Counted from the first letter of the stretch, positions 53,163 to 63,243 are shown. The stretch is 64,000 nucleotides of DNA from Actinomyces vulturis (GCF_001687305.1 NZ_KV700385.1:478523-542522), one strand, 5' to 3'. The notes: generated from the sequence alone by a model not told the origin. Numbers and translations are program-made.

Positions 53163-54794
53163 TTAGAGAACAGCCGAAACCAGGCGGCAGACGTTATCGA
53201 CGTAGCGGCGATAAATAGGCTCCTGTGACCACTCGTCCAGAGTTAATTCACGAGAGACAGACCGGTACGTAACGTCATTATGGCGCAGCAGATCGTCAAG
53301 GTCGCCGCCAAAAGCTAAAAGCATCACTTCGTAGTTGAGGGAGAAGGAGCGGAAGTCCATGTTGGACGAGCCGATGACGCCGATACGGTCGTCGACAGTC
53401 ATGTACTTAGCGTGAAGTACGGCGGGTGCAGGGTAGAGGTAAATCTTGACTCCCGCTTCAAGCAGTGCGTTGTAGTAGGAGCGCTGGGCGTGACCTACCA
53501 CGAACTGGTCTGCTTCTTCACCGACGAAGAGTTCTACACGCACCCCACGTGCCACGGCACTAGTCATAGCAGCCAAAAGTGCTTCATCAGGGATGAAGTA
53601 GGGGGAAGTAATGGTGATGGTCTCCCTAGCGATATACATCAGCGCAGTGAACATGCGCAGATTGGGTTCAACACGGTACCCAGGGCCGGAGGGAACCAAC
53701 TGCATTGCGTTAACTTTGCCACCCACTTTGTTTTCTGCGTGACGTTGAATCATCAACAGAGCTTGAGCGAGCGATTCGTCTTCTTGTGCTTGGATTTCTT
53801 CTTCACGGCGGTGAGCGTTAGCGAGTGCGGCGACAGGGTCACTGGGGCGGCGCACTGTATCGGGAGTACGTTTGCGCGGTTCGTCAACGTCATAGTCGCC
53901 GGCTTTGCGAGTGGCATTAGGACCTGGATTAAGACGTTCACCGGACTCGATATACCAATCCATGGCAAAGATCGCTTCAGCTTCCATGACGATATTGCCG
54001 GTCAGTTCCACCGTAAGGTCATGCCAACGACGGCCAATGGAACGGTTCTTAGCAGAACCGTAGTGCGGGTCAATGATGTTGTGACTTCCAATGAAGCCAT
54101 GTTCACCGTCAACTACGAGGATTTTGCGATGGTTACGCAAATCGGGGCGGCGCCACATGCCTCGCCAGGGCAGGAGGGGCATCATGAGATGCCACTGAAT
54201 CCCTGAGTCACTCAGGCGTCGCTTGAAAGCGTGCCACCCCTTGTATTTACGTGAACCCAAGTGGTCTAACAAGAGGCGAACAGTGACTCCACGATTGACT
54301 GCCCGCACTAATGCTTGGAAGAACGGATCCGTAGTCTCATCCCAGGCCATAATGTAAAACTCAACGTGGACGAAGCGTTCTGCTTTATCGATAGCTTCGA
54401 CCATGGCATCGTAGGTATCGACAGGATCAGACAGGATGTTTTCGACTTTGCCGGTCACACAAGGAACACCGGTGTACTGGCGGTTCATACGAAGGATTCC
54501 GGCTAACTCTTCACTGGGGTTAGCGGTGGGGGGTGCATCCGGGAGATCGCGGGTATGACTCAGGGCAAGTTGGGTAACTGCTTGTTGAATGTCGTAGCGG
54601 CGCCCATGAACCCGGGGGCTGCCCATAATGAGGTAGAGGGGTAGTCCCACCACGGGCAAAAACAAGATCAGCAGCAGCCATGCGGACGATGATGAGGGGC
54701 GCCGGTTTTCGGGAATGATTCCGACCGCCAGAATTTTGATGGTGTATTCCAACACGACCCAGAGGGTGGCAAGGATTGGCGGCGCAGTGGTCAT
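53163..54794 (-). CDS. cls: Cardiolipin synthase (phospholipase D family)
   Basis: 543 residues. Two N-terminal membrane helices (about 8-25 and 38-58) are followed by two phospholipase D HKD motifs, HRKILVVDGEHGF near 221 and HAKYMTVDDRIGV near 458, each followed by an I-G-S-x-N. This is the bacterial two-HKD cardiolipin synthase layout; it joins phosphatidylglycerol molecules in the membrane. An extra acidic/basic insertion (about 300-345, DEPRKRTPDTVRRPSDP) lies between the domains. It is first in an operon with hrpA. The exact acceptor (phosphatidylglycerol or CDP-diacylglycerol) cannot be read from sequence. Confidence 0.92.
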   Translation of the reverse strand: MTTAPPILATLWVVLEYTIKILAVGIIPENRRPSSSSAWLLLILFLPVVGLPLYLIMGSPRVHGRRYDIQQAVTQLALSHTRDLPDAPPTANPSEELAGILRMNRQYTGVPCVTGKVENILSDPVDTYDAMVEAIDKAERFVHVEFYIMAWDETTDPFFQALVRAVNRGVTVRLLLDHLGSRKYKGWHAFKRRLSDSGIQWHLMMPLLPWRGMWRRPDLRNHRKILVVDGEHGFIGSHNIIDPHYGSAKNRSIGRRWHDLTVELTGNIVMEAEAIFAMDWYIESGERLNPGPNATRKAGDYDVDEPRKRTPDTVRRPSDPVAALANAHRREEEIQAQEDESLAQALLMIQRHAENKVGGKVNAMQLVPSGPGYRVEPNLRMFTALMYIARETITITSPYFIPDEALLAAMTSAVARGVRVELFVGEEADQFVVGHAQRSYYNALLEAGVKIYLYPAPAVLHAKYMTVDDRIGVIGSSNMDFRSFSLNYEVMLLAFGGDLDDLLRHNDVTYRSVSRELTLDEWSQEPIYRRYVDNVCRLVSAVL

Positions 54795-54838
54795 GGATTA
54801 AGTCTCCCACAAGGAGGACAGGTGTTTAAGGATGCTGC

Positions 54839-54873
54839 AAGGGCCCGTCCTGAGATTCTCAGGCCGGGCCCTT
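54839..54873. terminator. Long hairpin upstream of cls
   Basis: Two-part stem: AAGGGCCCG (54839-54847) with CGGGCCCTT (54865-54873), and an inner CCTGAG with CTCAGG around ATT. It lies between SprT and cls on the minus strand, so it probably insulates cls from upstream transcription. Confidence 0.7.
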
Positions 54874-55060
54874 TGCATGAGTTCCGGTCCTTGGGTCCCA
54901 CCCCATGGAGGAAAACTCCTTCACCAGAATGCGTGATGCAGTCCCTTACCCACATCACAGACGCAAGATGCTTTGGTCATCGGCACTCCCCAGTACCTCG
55001 CAGAACCTCTTGTCTGATGGCAGTAACTATCTAAGATGATGTTGCTGGGAGTACACCCAA

Positions 55061-55088
55061 AGTTTCCCTGGAAAGAACCTGGGAAACT
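55061..55088 (-). terminator. Terminator overlapping the SprT stop
   Basis: The arms AGTTTCCC and GGGAAACT, with inner pairs and loop AAAGAA, overlap the SprT stop codon. On the minus strand the following TTTGGG is weakly T-rich. Confidence 0.55.
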
Positions 55089-55602
55089 ATGGGGCATGAT
55101 GTAATTTCTGCCATACAGTCGCATACGACGGGCTGATTTCCTCAGGATTTAGCGGTTTTCCATCAAAAGTCCAAGTCAGTAAATAACGCAAATCAAAGCG
55201 CCTTGAACACTGATAGCAGCTCACTGGAGTTGCCGGTCGACGCATACGGTCCACATAGTGCCCCTGCGGACACACCCCCACCCATCGCCCCAAAATCCGA
55301 GGAGCACAAGAACTGACGGTACGTTCACCTGTGGAACCAATTTCTTTCGCCTTGGCCCGCCACACGGCGTCATGGCCATGATCGGGTCCAACCAGAGCGT
55401 GAGCGATTTCATGAAGAATCGTTTCGCGCACTTCTTCAACACTATAGAGATCCATCAATGGCCCACTCAGTTGAATAATGCGGTAGCGATAATTGGTTTG
55501 GCCTGCTCTACGACGGGCATGGTCGAATTGAATGGCCCAGTCATGTAAGCCATGCTGACTCAATAAATCATTGGCCATCGAGGCAACATCTACGCGATCC
55601 AC
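55087..55602 (-). CDS. SprT-like zinc metalloprotein
   Basis: 171 residues. The zinc-protease motif HEIAHALVGPDHGHD (H64, E65, H68, H76) is followed by a zinc-ribbon-like part with CAPRILG, GVCPQGHYV and SCYQCSRRF. This matches the SprT/SprT-like family, related to eukaryotic Spartan, which cuts DNA-protein crosslinks; the bacterial role is less certain. A short gap separates it from a divergent secreted-protein gene. A hairpin overlaps its stop. Confidence 0.85.
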   Translation of the reverse strand: MDRVDVASMANDLLSQHGLHDWAIQFDHARRRAGQTNYRYRIIQLSGPLMDLYSVEEVRETILHEIAHALVGPDHGHDAVWRAKAKEIGSTGERTVSSCAPRILGRWVGVCPQGHYVDRMRRPATPVSCYQCSRRFDLRYLLTWTFDGKPLNPEEISPSYATVWQKLHHAP

Positions 55603-55824
55603 GCTGCTACCTTATCGCGCCGCATCACCATGCCTGCAGTTCAGGAAAACTCGAAGGAAATTGTGGAATTATTACCACGCTGGCTGGTACAAACTCACCA
55701 CCGCCACGACCTGACGCACAACAACACCGCCCCTGCTCTCATGGTTCTTGGCACCCTCAGCAGCCTCATACTGCCTCGCCGGCCCTCTGTTCCTATCACC
55801 ACCCAGGTAGCACTTGGAGATTCC

Positions 55825-56727
55825 GTGTCCTCAAATAACTGGCGCCGTCATTATGTGCCCCTGGCAATGGGGGTGATTGCCGCCTTTATCGCTATTGCAT
55901 TCTTCGGGATTCTCCACTTCACTTCCACTCTCATCACTGAGGTAGCTCAACCTGAAGCAACAGAGGTTCCCACCACCAGCGCACCAGATCCTGTGTCATG
56001 GAACCTTGAAGGCTTTGACCGTGAGCATCTCATTGATGATGAGATCTTCTATGACGTTAACTCCATGACAGAGGAAGATATTCGCACCTTTATCACCACA
56101 GTTAACGATGGCTGCATGGAGGGTATTCAGGCCACCCCTTGCCTAGCACAGGCACGCTTTGACACTCCTGACGTTCCGCCCACCCAGTTCTGCCCCGGAG
56201 GCTACTACGGCGCTCAGCAGGAAGATGTGGCGACAATCGTTTCAGATATTTCCCAATCGTGTGGGATTAATCCACGAGTTCTGTTGGTACTCATGCAGAA
56301 GGAACAGGGTTTACTCACTGCCTCTGGCGCTCAATTGACGCCGTCGAGTTATCACTCGGCGGCCGGCTATGCCTGTCCCGACGGAACGGTGTGCGATGAG
56401 GAACATGCGGGTCTGTTTAATCAGTTATATGGAGCTGCTTCACAGTTCCAGCGCTATCGCCTATTACCCGACGCTTACCGTTTCGTTGCTGGGCAGAGTG
56501 TGATGGTTCCTTTCTCGCCTGATGAAGAATGTGGCGGATTGGAGTTGACGCTTGAAAATCAGGCGACTGCTGCCCTCTATAACTACACCCCTTACACACC
56601 GAACTCTGCAGCCTTTGACAGACATTCGCAAACATGTGCAACGTGGGGCAATCTGGCGTTCTACGGTTTTTGGACCACCTGGTTCGGTCCACCCTTCGTT
56701 GAGCCCGTCAGCAACACGCAACCGTAA
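55825..56727 (+). CDS. Membrane-anchored extracellular protein with lysozyme-like fold
   Basis: About 300 residues from a GTG with TTGGAG five bases upstream (a longer start at 55630 would add 65 residues). One N-terminal membrane helix (about 12-32) is followed by a short Pro/Thr linker and an extracytoplasmic domain. That domain contains CGINPRVLLVLMQKEQGLLT, a motif pattern of lysozyme/transglycosylase-like folds, where the glutamate could be catalytic. Six or more cysteines suggest disulfides. It may act on peptidoglycan or host glycans. The family name is not certain. Confidence 0.6.
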   Translation: MSSNNWRRHYVPLAMGVIAAFIAIAFFGILHFTSTLITEVAQPEATEVPTTSAPDPVSWNLEGFDREHLIDDEIFYDVNSMTEEDIRTFITTVNDGCMEGIQATPCLAQARFDTPDVPPTQFCPGGYYGAQQEDVATIVSDISQSCGINPRVLLVLMQKEQGLLTASGAQLTPSSYHSAAGYACPDGTVCDEEHAGLFNQLYGAASQFQRYRLLPDAYRFVAGQSVMVPFSPDEECGGLELTLENQATAALYNYTPYTPNSAAFDRHSQTCATWGNLAFYGFWTTWFGPPFVEPVSNTQP

Positions 56728-56777
56728 TTTCCCTCTTTGTGACGCCGTGGAGCACCTAATCGTGGCACCCTAGTTCC

Positions 56778-57110
56778 ATGATTATCACCACCACCCCCAC
56801 CATTGAGGGCTATCCCGTTGTCCAGTACATGAATATTGTCTGCGGCGAGACTATTGCCGGCGTGAATATGTTTAAAGATATTGCTGCCGGCTTCCGTAAT
56901 CTGGTGGGCGGACGCGCCGACTCACTTGAGCGTGAACTCATTCAAGCCCGTGATACTGCCATTCAAGAAATGGTACAGCGTGCTCAGCAGATGGGTGCTG
57001 AAGGTGTTGTTGGTGTGAAACTGGATTACGAAACCTTAGGCGCTGATTCGGGCATGCTTATGGTGACGGCCTCAGGGACTGCTGTTCGTTTTTCTACGCC
57101 ACTGCAGTAA
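56778..57110 (+). CDS. YbjQ/UPF0145-family protein
   Basis: 110 residues. Family landmarks are [40 protein letters not shown] and [20 protein letters not shown], in the usual order of YbjQ (UPF0145, heavy-metal-binding-domain-like). The proteins form small pentamer-like beta-alpha assemblies and have no firmly known function. The start is the ATG at 56778; no ribosome binding site is evident. It follows the secreted protein gene by 50 bases and precedes a convergent TetR gene. Confidence 0.85.
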   Translation: MIITTTPTIEGYPVVQYMNIVCGETIAGVNMFKDIAAGFRNLVGGRADSLERELIQARDTAIQEMVQRAQQMGAEGVVGVKLDYETLGADSGMLMVTASGTAVRFSTPLQ

Positions 57111-57219
57111 TTCGCAGCCTGACGACTATTAACATCCCCCTTGTCTTAACGTAAGGAAGGGTCCAGGCGTGATCGCAAAGGATGGCCAAGTATCCACAGG
57201 GGCTGCACCCTGGCGTTCG

Positions 57220-57939
57220 TCAGCGTTCCTCATCCGGGATACCCCACCGGTTATGGAGCATCCCCACAAGTTCGCGCAGTTCACTCACCATGGTGGTGAC
57301 GTAGACAGTTTCTGACGTTGCTTGGTCAGTGCGCGAGCACAGCCATTGTGCTTGGAGTCCATCTGCCATGGCTACCACCATACGCGCCAGCATTCGGCTG
57401 GGGGCTTCTCGTTTGACCACGCCGAGTTTCTTCCCATTGTCGAAGGCGTCTTCGAGGGTGGAAATAGCTCGAGCGAGGTGATCACCGATCCACTGATGTG
57501 CAGGGTGTTCGGGAAGAAGAACAGCCGGAAGCATCACGGTATACAGGGACACCAAATCGGGGTGGTGAGCGTTATGCGCCACGATGTTAATCAATGCATC
57601 AAGAGCGTGCCAGGGGTTTTCGTGCCGGTGGAAGTGAAAGCGTGCGGCATTCGCTTCATCAAGATACTGCAGGACCGTCGCAAAAAGCGCTTCTTTGGAA
57701 GGGAAGTGATGAAGAAGTCCTGCCTTGGAAATATCGGCAGCATTGGCAACGTCAGAAAGTGAGGTGGCACCGTAGCCTTTGGAGGCGAATATGTGCGCTG
57801 CTTCCTCAATGATGCGCGTTCGTTTATCCTCGGCTCCCGCCTTTGGGCGCCCAGGCTTTCGAGGCTTAGCCACTGGACCACCATTGGTACTGATAACCCC
57901 AGCAGCCTTCAGATTAGGTGACGCAACCTGAGGGTTCAT
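57220..57939 (-). CDS. TetR/AcrR-family transcriptional regulator
   Basis: 239 residues. A basic N-terminal extension (KPRKPGRPKAGAEDKRTRI) precedes the HTH with ATSLSDVANAADISKAGLLH and H-H-F-P-S-K-E, near residues 57-83. The larger C-terminal part resembles the TetR C-terminal ligand domain (FDNGKKLGVVKREAPSRMLA). The regulated gene is unknown; neither neighbour is divergently arranged, since the next gene upstream is clpB with its terminator. Confidence 0.85.
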   Translation of the reverse strand: MNPQVASPNLKAAGVISTNGGPVAKPRKPGRPKAGAEDKRTRIIEEAAHIFASKGYGATSLSDVANAADISKAGLLHHFPSKEALFATVLQYLDEANAARFHFHRHENPWHALDALINIVAHNAHHPDLVSLYTVMLPAVLLPEHPAHQWIGDHLARAISTLEDAFDNGKKLGVVKREAPSRMLARMVVAMADGLQAQWLCSRTDQATSETVYVTTMVSELRELVGMLHNRWGIPDEER

Positions 57940-58017
57940 AAAATCATTGTGAGCTCATCAATCACCATAAGTCACATTCGCTTGAGTCGAAATCATGTTT
58001 TACATGAGCAAACATCA

Positions 58018-58076
58018 TCAAAAAAAATAAAAAAGTAGGGCTGGGCCTACTTTCGTGAAAGTAAGCCCAGCCCTAC
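58018..58076 (-). terminator. Strong terminator of clpB
   Basis: The minus-strand stem GTAGGGCTGGGC with its complement (plus arms 58035-58046 and 58065-58076) and an inner short stem is followed by a long T-rich run (plus A-run 58018-58034). Confidence 0.92.
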
Positions 58077-58110
58077 CTGAATGTCATCTGAGGGGTTGCT
58101 TTTAAGAACC

Positions 58111-60798
58111 TCACAGAGCGCTGGTAGCAGACGGAATCCAAGCGGTTCCTTCTGGCACCAAGACAAGTCCGTTCGCCGCGTCTTCGGCAACCTCGACGCG
58201 TACACTCTGGCCGTCGAGAACCTCACCTCCGAGGATCATGCGAGCCAGTCGGTCACCAATTTCACGTTGAACCAGGCGACGCAAAGGACGTGCACCATAG
58301 GCAGGGTCGTACCCCTGATCAGCCAGCCACATCCGAGCCTCATCACTGACCTCGAGAGTAAGTCGATGGTCAGCCAGACGCTGGGACATCTTGGCAATTT
58401 GGATATCGACAATCTTGCCCAGTTCTTCCTTAGTCAGAGGATCAAAAATAAGCGTGTCATCGAGTCGATTGATGAACTCGGGCTTGAAGTTGCGGCGCAC
58501 TGCACCCATCACTTCACTACGCTTTTCTTCCTCACTAAGCGTGGGGTCAATGAGATAGCCAGAACCAAGGTTGGAGGTCAACACAAGGATGACGTTACGG
58601 AAATCCACAGTGCGGCCCTGACCGTCGGTGAGACGGCCATCATCAAGAACCTGCAGGAGGATGTCAAAAACCTCAGGATGAGCCTTCTCCACCTCATCAA
58701 GTAGAACCACGCAGTAAGGACGGCGGCGTACGGCTTCAGTAAGTTGTCCGCCTTCGTCGTAGCCCACGTATCCCGGAGGGGCACCCACGAGTCGAGACAC
58801 AGAGTGCTTCTCGGAGTACTCACTCATATCGATACGTACCATGGCACGCTCATCATCGAAGAGGAAATCCGCCAAAGCCTTGGCCAGTTCCGTCTTACCC
58901 ACACCGGTGGGACCGAGGAAGAGGAAGGATCCGGTGGGACGATCCGGATCGGCAACGCCCGCACGAGAACGGCGTACGGCGTCAGAAACTGCTGTAACAG
59001 CCGCACCCTGGCCAATGAGCCGAGAACCGATCACATCTTCCATATGAAGGAGTTTTTCGGTTTCTCCCTGCATAAGTTTGCCAACGGGGATACCAGTCCA
59101 GGAGGAGATAACTTCGGCAATCTCGTTGGGGCCAACTTTCTCCGCAATCATGGGTTCTGCTGCGCTAGTGCTTCCATCAGGGTTGACAGCTGCGGCAGCA
59201 GACTCAGCCGTTTCAGCATCGCGAATCTGCGCTTCCAGAGCGGGCATGTCACCATAACGCAGGCGGCCTGCTTCCTCATAGTTACCATCACGCTCAGCCA
59301 GGTCAGCCTTAGTACGCAATTCTTCGAGTTGTGCACGCAGTTCACCGACCTTGTTGTGACCAGCTTTCTCTGCTTCCCAACGGGCGTTAAGACCTGCCAG
59401 ACGTTCGGAAGCATCAGCCAGTTGAGCACGCAAGCGCTCAAGACGGTCAGCGGTAGCGGGATCATCAATCTCGCCTTCCGCATTCACATCAGCCGATTCG
59501 GTCAGGTAAGCCTCTTCCATACGCATACGGTCCACACGACGACGCAGTTCATCGATTTCTACGGGAGAGGAGTCGAGTTCCATACGCAGACGAGATGCCG
59601 CTTCATCGATGAGGTCGATGGCCTTGTCAGGAAGTTGACGGCCGGTAATGTAGCGGTCGGAAAGTTGTGCGGCTGCTACGAGTGCACCGTCGGAAATGGT
59701 GACTTGATGATGCGCCTCGTAACGAGGAGCGATACCGCGAAGGATCGCTACCGTGTCAGGAACGGAAGGTTCACCCACGAACACTTGCTGGAAGCGACGT
59801 TCGAGAGCCGGGTCCTTCTCAATGTTTTCACGGTACTCATCAAGAGTGGTCGCACCAACGAGGCGCAGTTCGCCACGAGCCAGCATGGGCTTGAGCATGT
59901 TTCCTGCGTCCATGGCGCCTTCGGAACCACCACCAGCACCAACCACGGTGTGGAGTTCGTCAATGAAGGTGACCACTTCACCGTCAGAGTCCTTAATTTC
60001 TTGAAGGACCGCCTTGAGACGTTCTTCGAATTCGCCGCGGTATTTGGCGCCGGCCACCATTCCAGCCAGGTCAAGGGCAATCAGTCGCTTACCGCGCAAC
60101 GATTCGGGCACGTCACCAGCAACAATACGCTGAGCCAGCCCCTCGACAACGGCAGTCTTACCCACGCCGGGTTCACCAATGAGAACAGGATTGTTCTTGG
60201 TACGGCGCGAAAGCACCTGGATAACACGACGAATTTCACTATCGCGACCAATGACGGGGTCAAGTTTGCCTTCGCGTGCTGCGGCTGTGAGATCGGAGCC
60301 ATACTTTTCAAGGGTCTTGTAGGTACCCTCAGGGTTTGCTGAGGTCACTCGGGAATTTCCTCTCACCTGGGGAAGAGCGTCAATAAGTGCTTCTCGGCTG
60401 GCACCGTTGTTCTTCAGCAAAGTCGCCACAGAGTCTTGTCCACTGGCTAAGCCGATGAGCAGGTGCTCGGTGGAGATGTATTCGTCAGTCAATTCCTTGG
60501 CAACTTCTGAGGCGTGCTCAAGTGCGGCAAGGAATGCACGAGTGGGCTGAGGTTGTCCCACGCTAGCGCCGGAGGATGCAGGCATATTCGTCAGGATGCG
60601 ACGAGTTTCTGCACCTACGGCAGTACGGGTGGCGGGATCTGTTGCAGCGATGAGTAGGCCCAACGCTACGCCCTCTTCATCGCTGAGGAGTTCGTTAAGC
60701 AAATGGGCGGTGTCAATGCTTGGGTTTCCGGCGGCCGCTGCAGCCTGCATGGCGCCAGAAATGGCTTCTTGAGACTTGGTTGTGTAGTTGGTGTCCAT
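58111..60798 (-). CDS. clpB: ATP-dependent disaggregase ClpB
   Basis: 895 residues. A Clp N-terminal domain (about 1-140) is followed by AAA1 with GEPGVGKT near 209, a coiled-coil M-domain (about 400-530), AAA2 with [14 protein letters not shown] near 628 and [16 protein letters not shown] Walker B motifs. It works with DnaK/DnaJ to rescue aggregated proteins. The ATG at 60798 ([12 protein letters not shown]) has AAGGAGG seven bases upstream; an earlier in-frame start at 60825 lacks one. A HAIR operator for HspR lies about 220 bp upstream, and hspR and dnaJ are at the right edge of the window. Confidence 0.95.
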   Translation of the reverse strand: MDTNYTTKSQEAISGAMQAAAAAGNPSIDTAHLLNELLSDEEGVALGLLIAATDPATRTAVGAETRRILTNMPASSGASVGQPQPTRAFLAALEHASEVAKELTDEYISTEHLLIGLASGQDSVATLLKNNGASREALIDALPQVRGNSRVTSANPEGTYKTLEKYGSDLTAAAREGKLDPVIGRDSEIRRVIQVLSRRTKNNPVLIGEPGVGKTAVVEGLAQRIVAGDVPESLRGKRLIALDLAGMVAGAKYRGEFEERLKAVLQEIKDSDGEVVTFIDELHTVVGAGGGSEGAMDAGNMLKPMLARGELRLVGATTLDEYRENIEKDPALERRFQQVFVGEPSVPDTVAILRGIAPRYEAHHQVTISDGALVAAAQLSDRYITGRQLPDKAIDLIDEAASRLRMELDSSPVEIDELRRRVDRMRMEEAYLTESADVNAEGEIDDPATADRLERLRAQLADASERLAGLNARWEAEKAGHNKVGELRAQLEELRTKADLAERDGNYEEAGRLRYGDMPALEAQIRDAETAESAAAAVNPDGSTSAAEPMIAEKVGPNEIAEVISSWTGIPVGKLMQGETEKLLHMEDVIGSRLIGQGAAVTAVSDAVRRSRAGVADPDRPTGSFLFLGPTGVGKTELAKALADFLFDDERAMVRIDMSEYSEKHSVSRLVGAPPGYVGYDEGGQLTEAVRRRPYCVVLLDEVEKAHPEVFDILLQVLDDGRLTDGQGRTVDFRNVILVLTSNLGSGYLIDPTLSEEEKRSEVMGAVRRNFKPEFINRLDDTLIFDPLTKEELGKIVDIQIAKMSQRLADHRLTLEVSDEARMWLADQGYDPAYGARPLRRLVQREIGDRLARMILGGEVLDGQSVRVEVAEDAANGLVLVPEGTAWIPSATSAL

Positions 60799-61018
60799 GG
60801 GACCTCCTTGTTTCAAGGAACTCACTGTGGCTTCTCACGGGGCGAGGGTTCGGCGGAATTGAGTGACTGCGTAGTACCTGTTTTCGCGAGAGATTCAGTC
60901 CCTGGTCACGGACAGAGCAGATGGAGGTTGAGGCTCTGCTTAGCAGTCACCTCAGGTCACCTGTTTCTGGCGGTGTGGGCACAGTGGTTCGTGTTCTGCT
61001 TAGTACAACCGAAGCAAG

Positions 61019-61039
61019 GTTGAGTCTATTCCACTCAAC
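61019..61039 (-). promoter_or_regulatory. HAIR operator (HspR-binding inverted repeat)
   Basis: GTTGAGT (61019-61025), 7 bases, ACTCAAC (61033-61039). This matches the HAIR consensus CTTGAGT-N7-ACTCAAG except for the outermost base of each arm. It lies between divergent clpB and the MT0933-like gene. A half-site TTGAGT recurs near 60864. Confidence 0.85.
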
Positions 61040-61243
61040 TTTGTTTTTCTCTGTGAGTCACACATCTCTTTTCGTCAGACCACACTTTCGCCTGAAAGGC
61101 GAAGAAAATCCGCGATATTTAGGGAGAATCTCGCTCTAAGCATGAAAAGGGAGCAATTACTTGTGAAGCAAACCATAACCTGCGACGATGGTCCCAGGCG
61201 CTCACCATCCGGTGACACGCATGTCAAGCGAAAGGAGACCGTC

Positions 61244-61438
61244 ATGGGATTTGATGATCTGAAGAAGAAGGCTGAAGAGGCTCTGAACTCCGACAAGACC
61301 AAGGATGCCCTCAAGGATGTCGCTACTGACGCTATCGATCGCGTTGACGATGCTCTCAAGGACGCAACCGATGGCAAGTTCGGCGACAAGATCGACGATG
61401 CAGCCAATAAGGCCAAGGACGCACTCGGCAAACTCTGA
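61244..61438 (+). CDS. MT0933-like antitoxin-family small protein
   Basis: 64 residues from an ATG at 61244 with GAAAGGAG eight bases upstream; the open frame begins further left but lacks such a signal. The sequence is highly charged and helical, with Lys/Asp/Ala periodicity (KKKAEEALNSDKTKDALKDV, then GKFGDKIDDAANKAKDALGK). It resembles the small MT0933/Rv0909-type proteins annotated as antitoxins. The G-K-F/Y-x-D-K-I/V-D core is typical. No toxin partner gene is adjacent. It is divergent from clpB with the HAIR site between them. It could be a stress-induced protein and not an antitoxin. Confidence 0.75.
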   Translation: MGFDDLKKKAEEALNSDKTKDALKDVATDAIDRVDDALKDATDGKFGDKIDDAANKAKDALGKL

Positions 61439-61570
61439 GTTCTTCTAACCCGAGGAACCGACAGGCGACGCTTACCCCTCCTATCGGATTCCTCGAAGAG
61501 TCGAGTCGGTTGAACACAGCCTTCACGCCTCATGCTTCATGGCTAAGGCGTAATGACACGCCAGATGAGC

Positions 61571-61618
61571 CATACAGTGGTGGGCCAGTCGCCAACGCGA
61601 CTGGCCCACCACTGTATG
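61571..61618 (+). terminator. 22-bp perfect terminator hairpin
   Basis: Arms 61571-61592 and 61597-61618 with loop CAAC, followed by GCTGTTTTTAC. It lies about 130 bp after the MT0933-like gene and before the convergent membrane-protein gene. The intervening sequence shows no gene. Confidence 0.85.
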
Positions 61619-61729
61619 GTCTGTGCTGTTTTTACAGACTCGACAAGGAGATACCAGGCATCTCACAGCAATAATGCGATGCCGGCCTACTACTCCCTTA
61701 GTCACGCTGAGTGCATTGCTCGCCGATGA

Positions 61730-62611
61730 TTAACGGCGCTTACGTCGAGCAAAATAGACAATAATCATGCCTAAACCAAGCAGCCCCATAATCGTTGAGG
61801 CAATCACGCCAATTACGCCGATAAAAACACGTGACTCATCAAAAACTGGCCCCACAATGTGTTGTGTGTTCTCCTGATTGGGGCAAGTCACGGAATACAA
61901 TCCTTCATCACCAGTATGGAATGAAGCCATCGCAAGCGAGGTCTGAGGTTCCACACTCACAGCACTCCCATGAGGATCTTTTACTGTGCAATCCCCGGTG
62001 GAGACTCCAAAACCGGAGGAATACACCATGTAATCCGTATTAGCTGCGAGATACACATCTCCGTTGGCCTCAACCACAGATGAGGAAGTGAAACTGTTGA
62101 GGCCCCCCATCATGTAACTCGCGGCAGCAAAGAAGATAAGCACCGGAAGAAGAAACATTGTCACTAAGCCCCACAGGAGCAGGCGCGCAGAGGCGGGGCT
62201 TGACTGACGTCGACCAGGTGGCAACGGGGGCTGCGATAATCCCTGAGCACCGCATCCACCTTGCCCCTGACGCTCACTATCAGAGCGATCAGAAGCACTG
62301 CGAGCATGATGGTTATGGCGGGGAGCATAAGGATCGACTCGTCCATCATCATCACGCCACGAATACCCCTCGTTGACGCCGGGGCGTGAGGAAGAGGAAC
62401 GATCACCGTGAGGGCTTCGTGAAGGCAGGGATGGCTTGGTGGGGCGGAATCGCCCACCGGAGCGTTCTGCTGCCGCTTGCTCTTCCTTTGCTCGCTGCTT
62501 AGCTTGTTCAGCAGCGAAAACGCTCATATCAGGACGTTCATCCTCAGGAATGTCAGACAGACGAACCCCGTAACGAGGTTTACCGTCTTGGTCTGTGAAG
62601 GATTCAGCCAT
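61730..62611 (-). CDS. Hypothetical membrane protein with disordered N-terminal half
   Basis: 293 residues. The first 140 residues are hydrophilic, rich in Arg, Ser, Gly and Pro (SDIPEDERPDMSVFAAEQAK, HNHHARSASDRSDSERQGQG), and probably disordered in the cytoplasm. Two membrane helices (about 143-168 and 265-285) enclose an extracytoplasmic domain with two cysteines (GDCTVK, VTCPNQ) that may pair. No named family is recognised. It starts three bases after the upstream DUF4282-like gene, so the two are probably co-transcribed, and it ends in RRKRR. Confidence 0.7.
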   Translation of the reverse strand: MAESFTDQDGKPRYGVRLSDIPEDERPDMSVFAAEQAKQRAKEEQAAAERSGGRFRPTKPSLPSRSPHGDRSSSSRPGVNEGYSWRDDDGRVDPYAPRHNHHARSASDRSDSERQGQGGCGAQGLSQPPLPPGRRQSSPASARLLLWGLVTMFLLPVLIFFAAASYMMGGLNSFTSSSVVEANGDVYLAANTDYMVYSSGFGVSTGDCTVKDPHGSAVSVEPQTSLAMASFHTGDEGLYSVTCPNQENTQHIVGPVFDESRVFIGVIGVIASTIMGLLGLGMIIVYFARRKRR

Positions 62612-62614
62612 AAC

Positions 62615-63076
62615 TCACTTAGCCTGGTGGTGTGCGCTAATGCGGGAGAGATAAGTAACTGCCTCAACCGCCATACGAGAGAAGAAAATCTTCAGGGCTA
62701 CGAAGGGGGCGTTGGTGAACAGCGAGACCAGGAAGTCACCAACGTCAAAGGTGTCACGGGGGCCGTTCATGGTGTACTCCACACTCTGGCCGGCAAGATA
62801 GGCGCTGTAGAACCAACCGATAAGGAAGGCAACCACAGCAGTGTAGAAAATGGCCGCACCGAATCGATCAGCGAATCCGCGGCGCATGTCGAAGAGGTTA
62901 GAGAAAAAAGATTCCTGAACGGTTACAGCCTGCTGGTAGGGCTGCTGAGCCTGCTGAGGTACGCCACCTGCCTGAGGGGCGCTAGGCTGAGAAGGAGAGT
63001 ATCCAGGGGTGTACTGCTGAGCGCCGTAGGGCTGTGCGGGCTGGTAGGGCTGCTGAGGATTGGTGGGCTGAGTCAT
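62615..63076 (-). CDS. DUF4282-like membrane protein
   Basis: 153 residues. A Pro/Gln/Tyr-rich disordered start (MTQPTNPQQPYQPAQPYGAQ and on to about 50) is followed by SFFSNLFDMRRGFADRFGAA, then two membrane helices (about 70-95 and 110-130) ending with FSRMAVEAVTYLSRIS. The plan (F-F-x-x-L-F-D and a second helix followed by R-x3-E) is that of DUF4282 proteins. Function is unknown. GGAAGG lies before the ATG. It is first in a two-gene unit with the gene at 61730. Confidence 0.65.
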   Translation of the reverse strand: MTQPTNPQQPYQPAQPYGAQQYTPGYSPSQPSAPQAGGVPQQAQQPYQQAVTVQESFFSNLFDMRRGFADRFGAAIFYTAVVAFLIGWFYSAYLAGQSVEYTMNGPRDTFDVGDFLVSLFTNAPFVALKIFFSRMAVEAVTYLSRISAHHQAK

Positions 63077-63151
63077 TGAAGACCTTCCATCATGTGACTG
63101 ATTGATCAGGTTATCTGCATAGTAAGCGTATCGCAGGGGTATGAAGAAAAC

Positions 63152-63180
63152 GATAAGAGGGCCCCGTGGGCCCTCTTATC
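63152..63180 (-). terminator. Terminator of the dnaJ-hspR unit
   Basis: A perfect 13-bp stem, GATAAGAGGGCCC (63152-63164) and its complement (63168-63180), with loop CGT. On the minus strand GTTTTCTTC follows. It lies about 64 bp after the hspR stop. Confidence 0.88.
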
Positions 63181-63243
63181 TCTATGGGGTGTTCTCCCCA
63201 TTCACAACTTCACACAGAAAGCTAATGGGGAACGAGCGATGAA

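Noticed and set aside
58744-60342. 532-codon plus-strand frame over clpB
   Set aside because: Antisense shadow of clpB; no ribosome binding site and no family resemblance.
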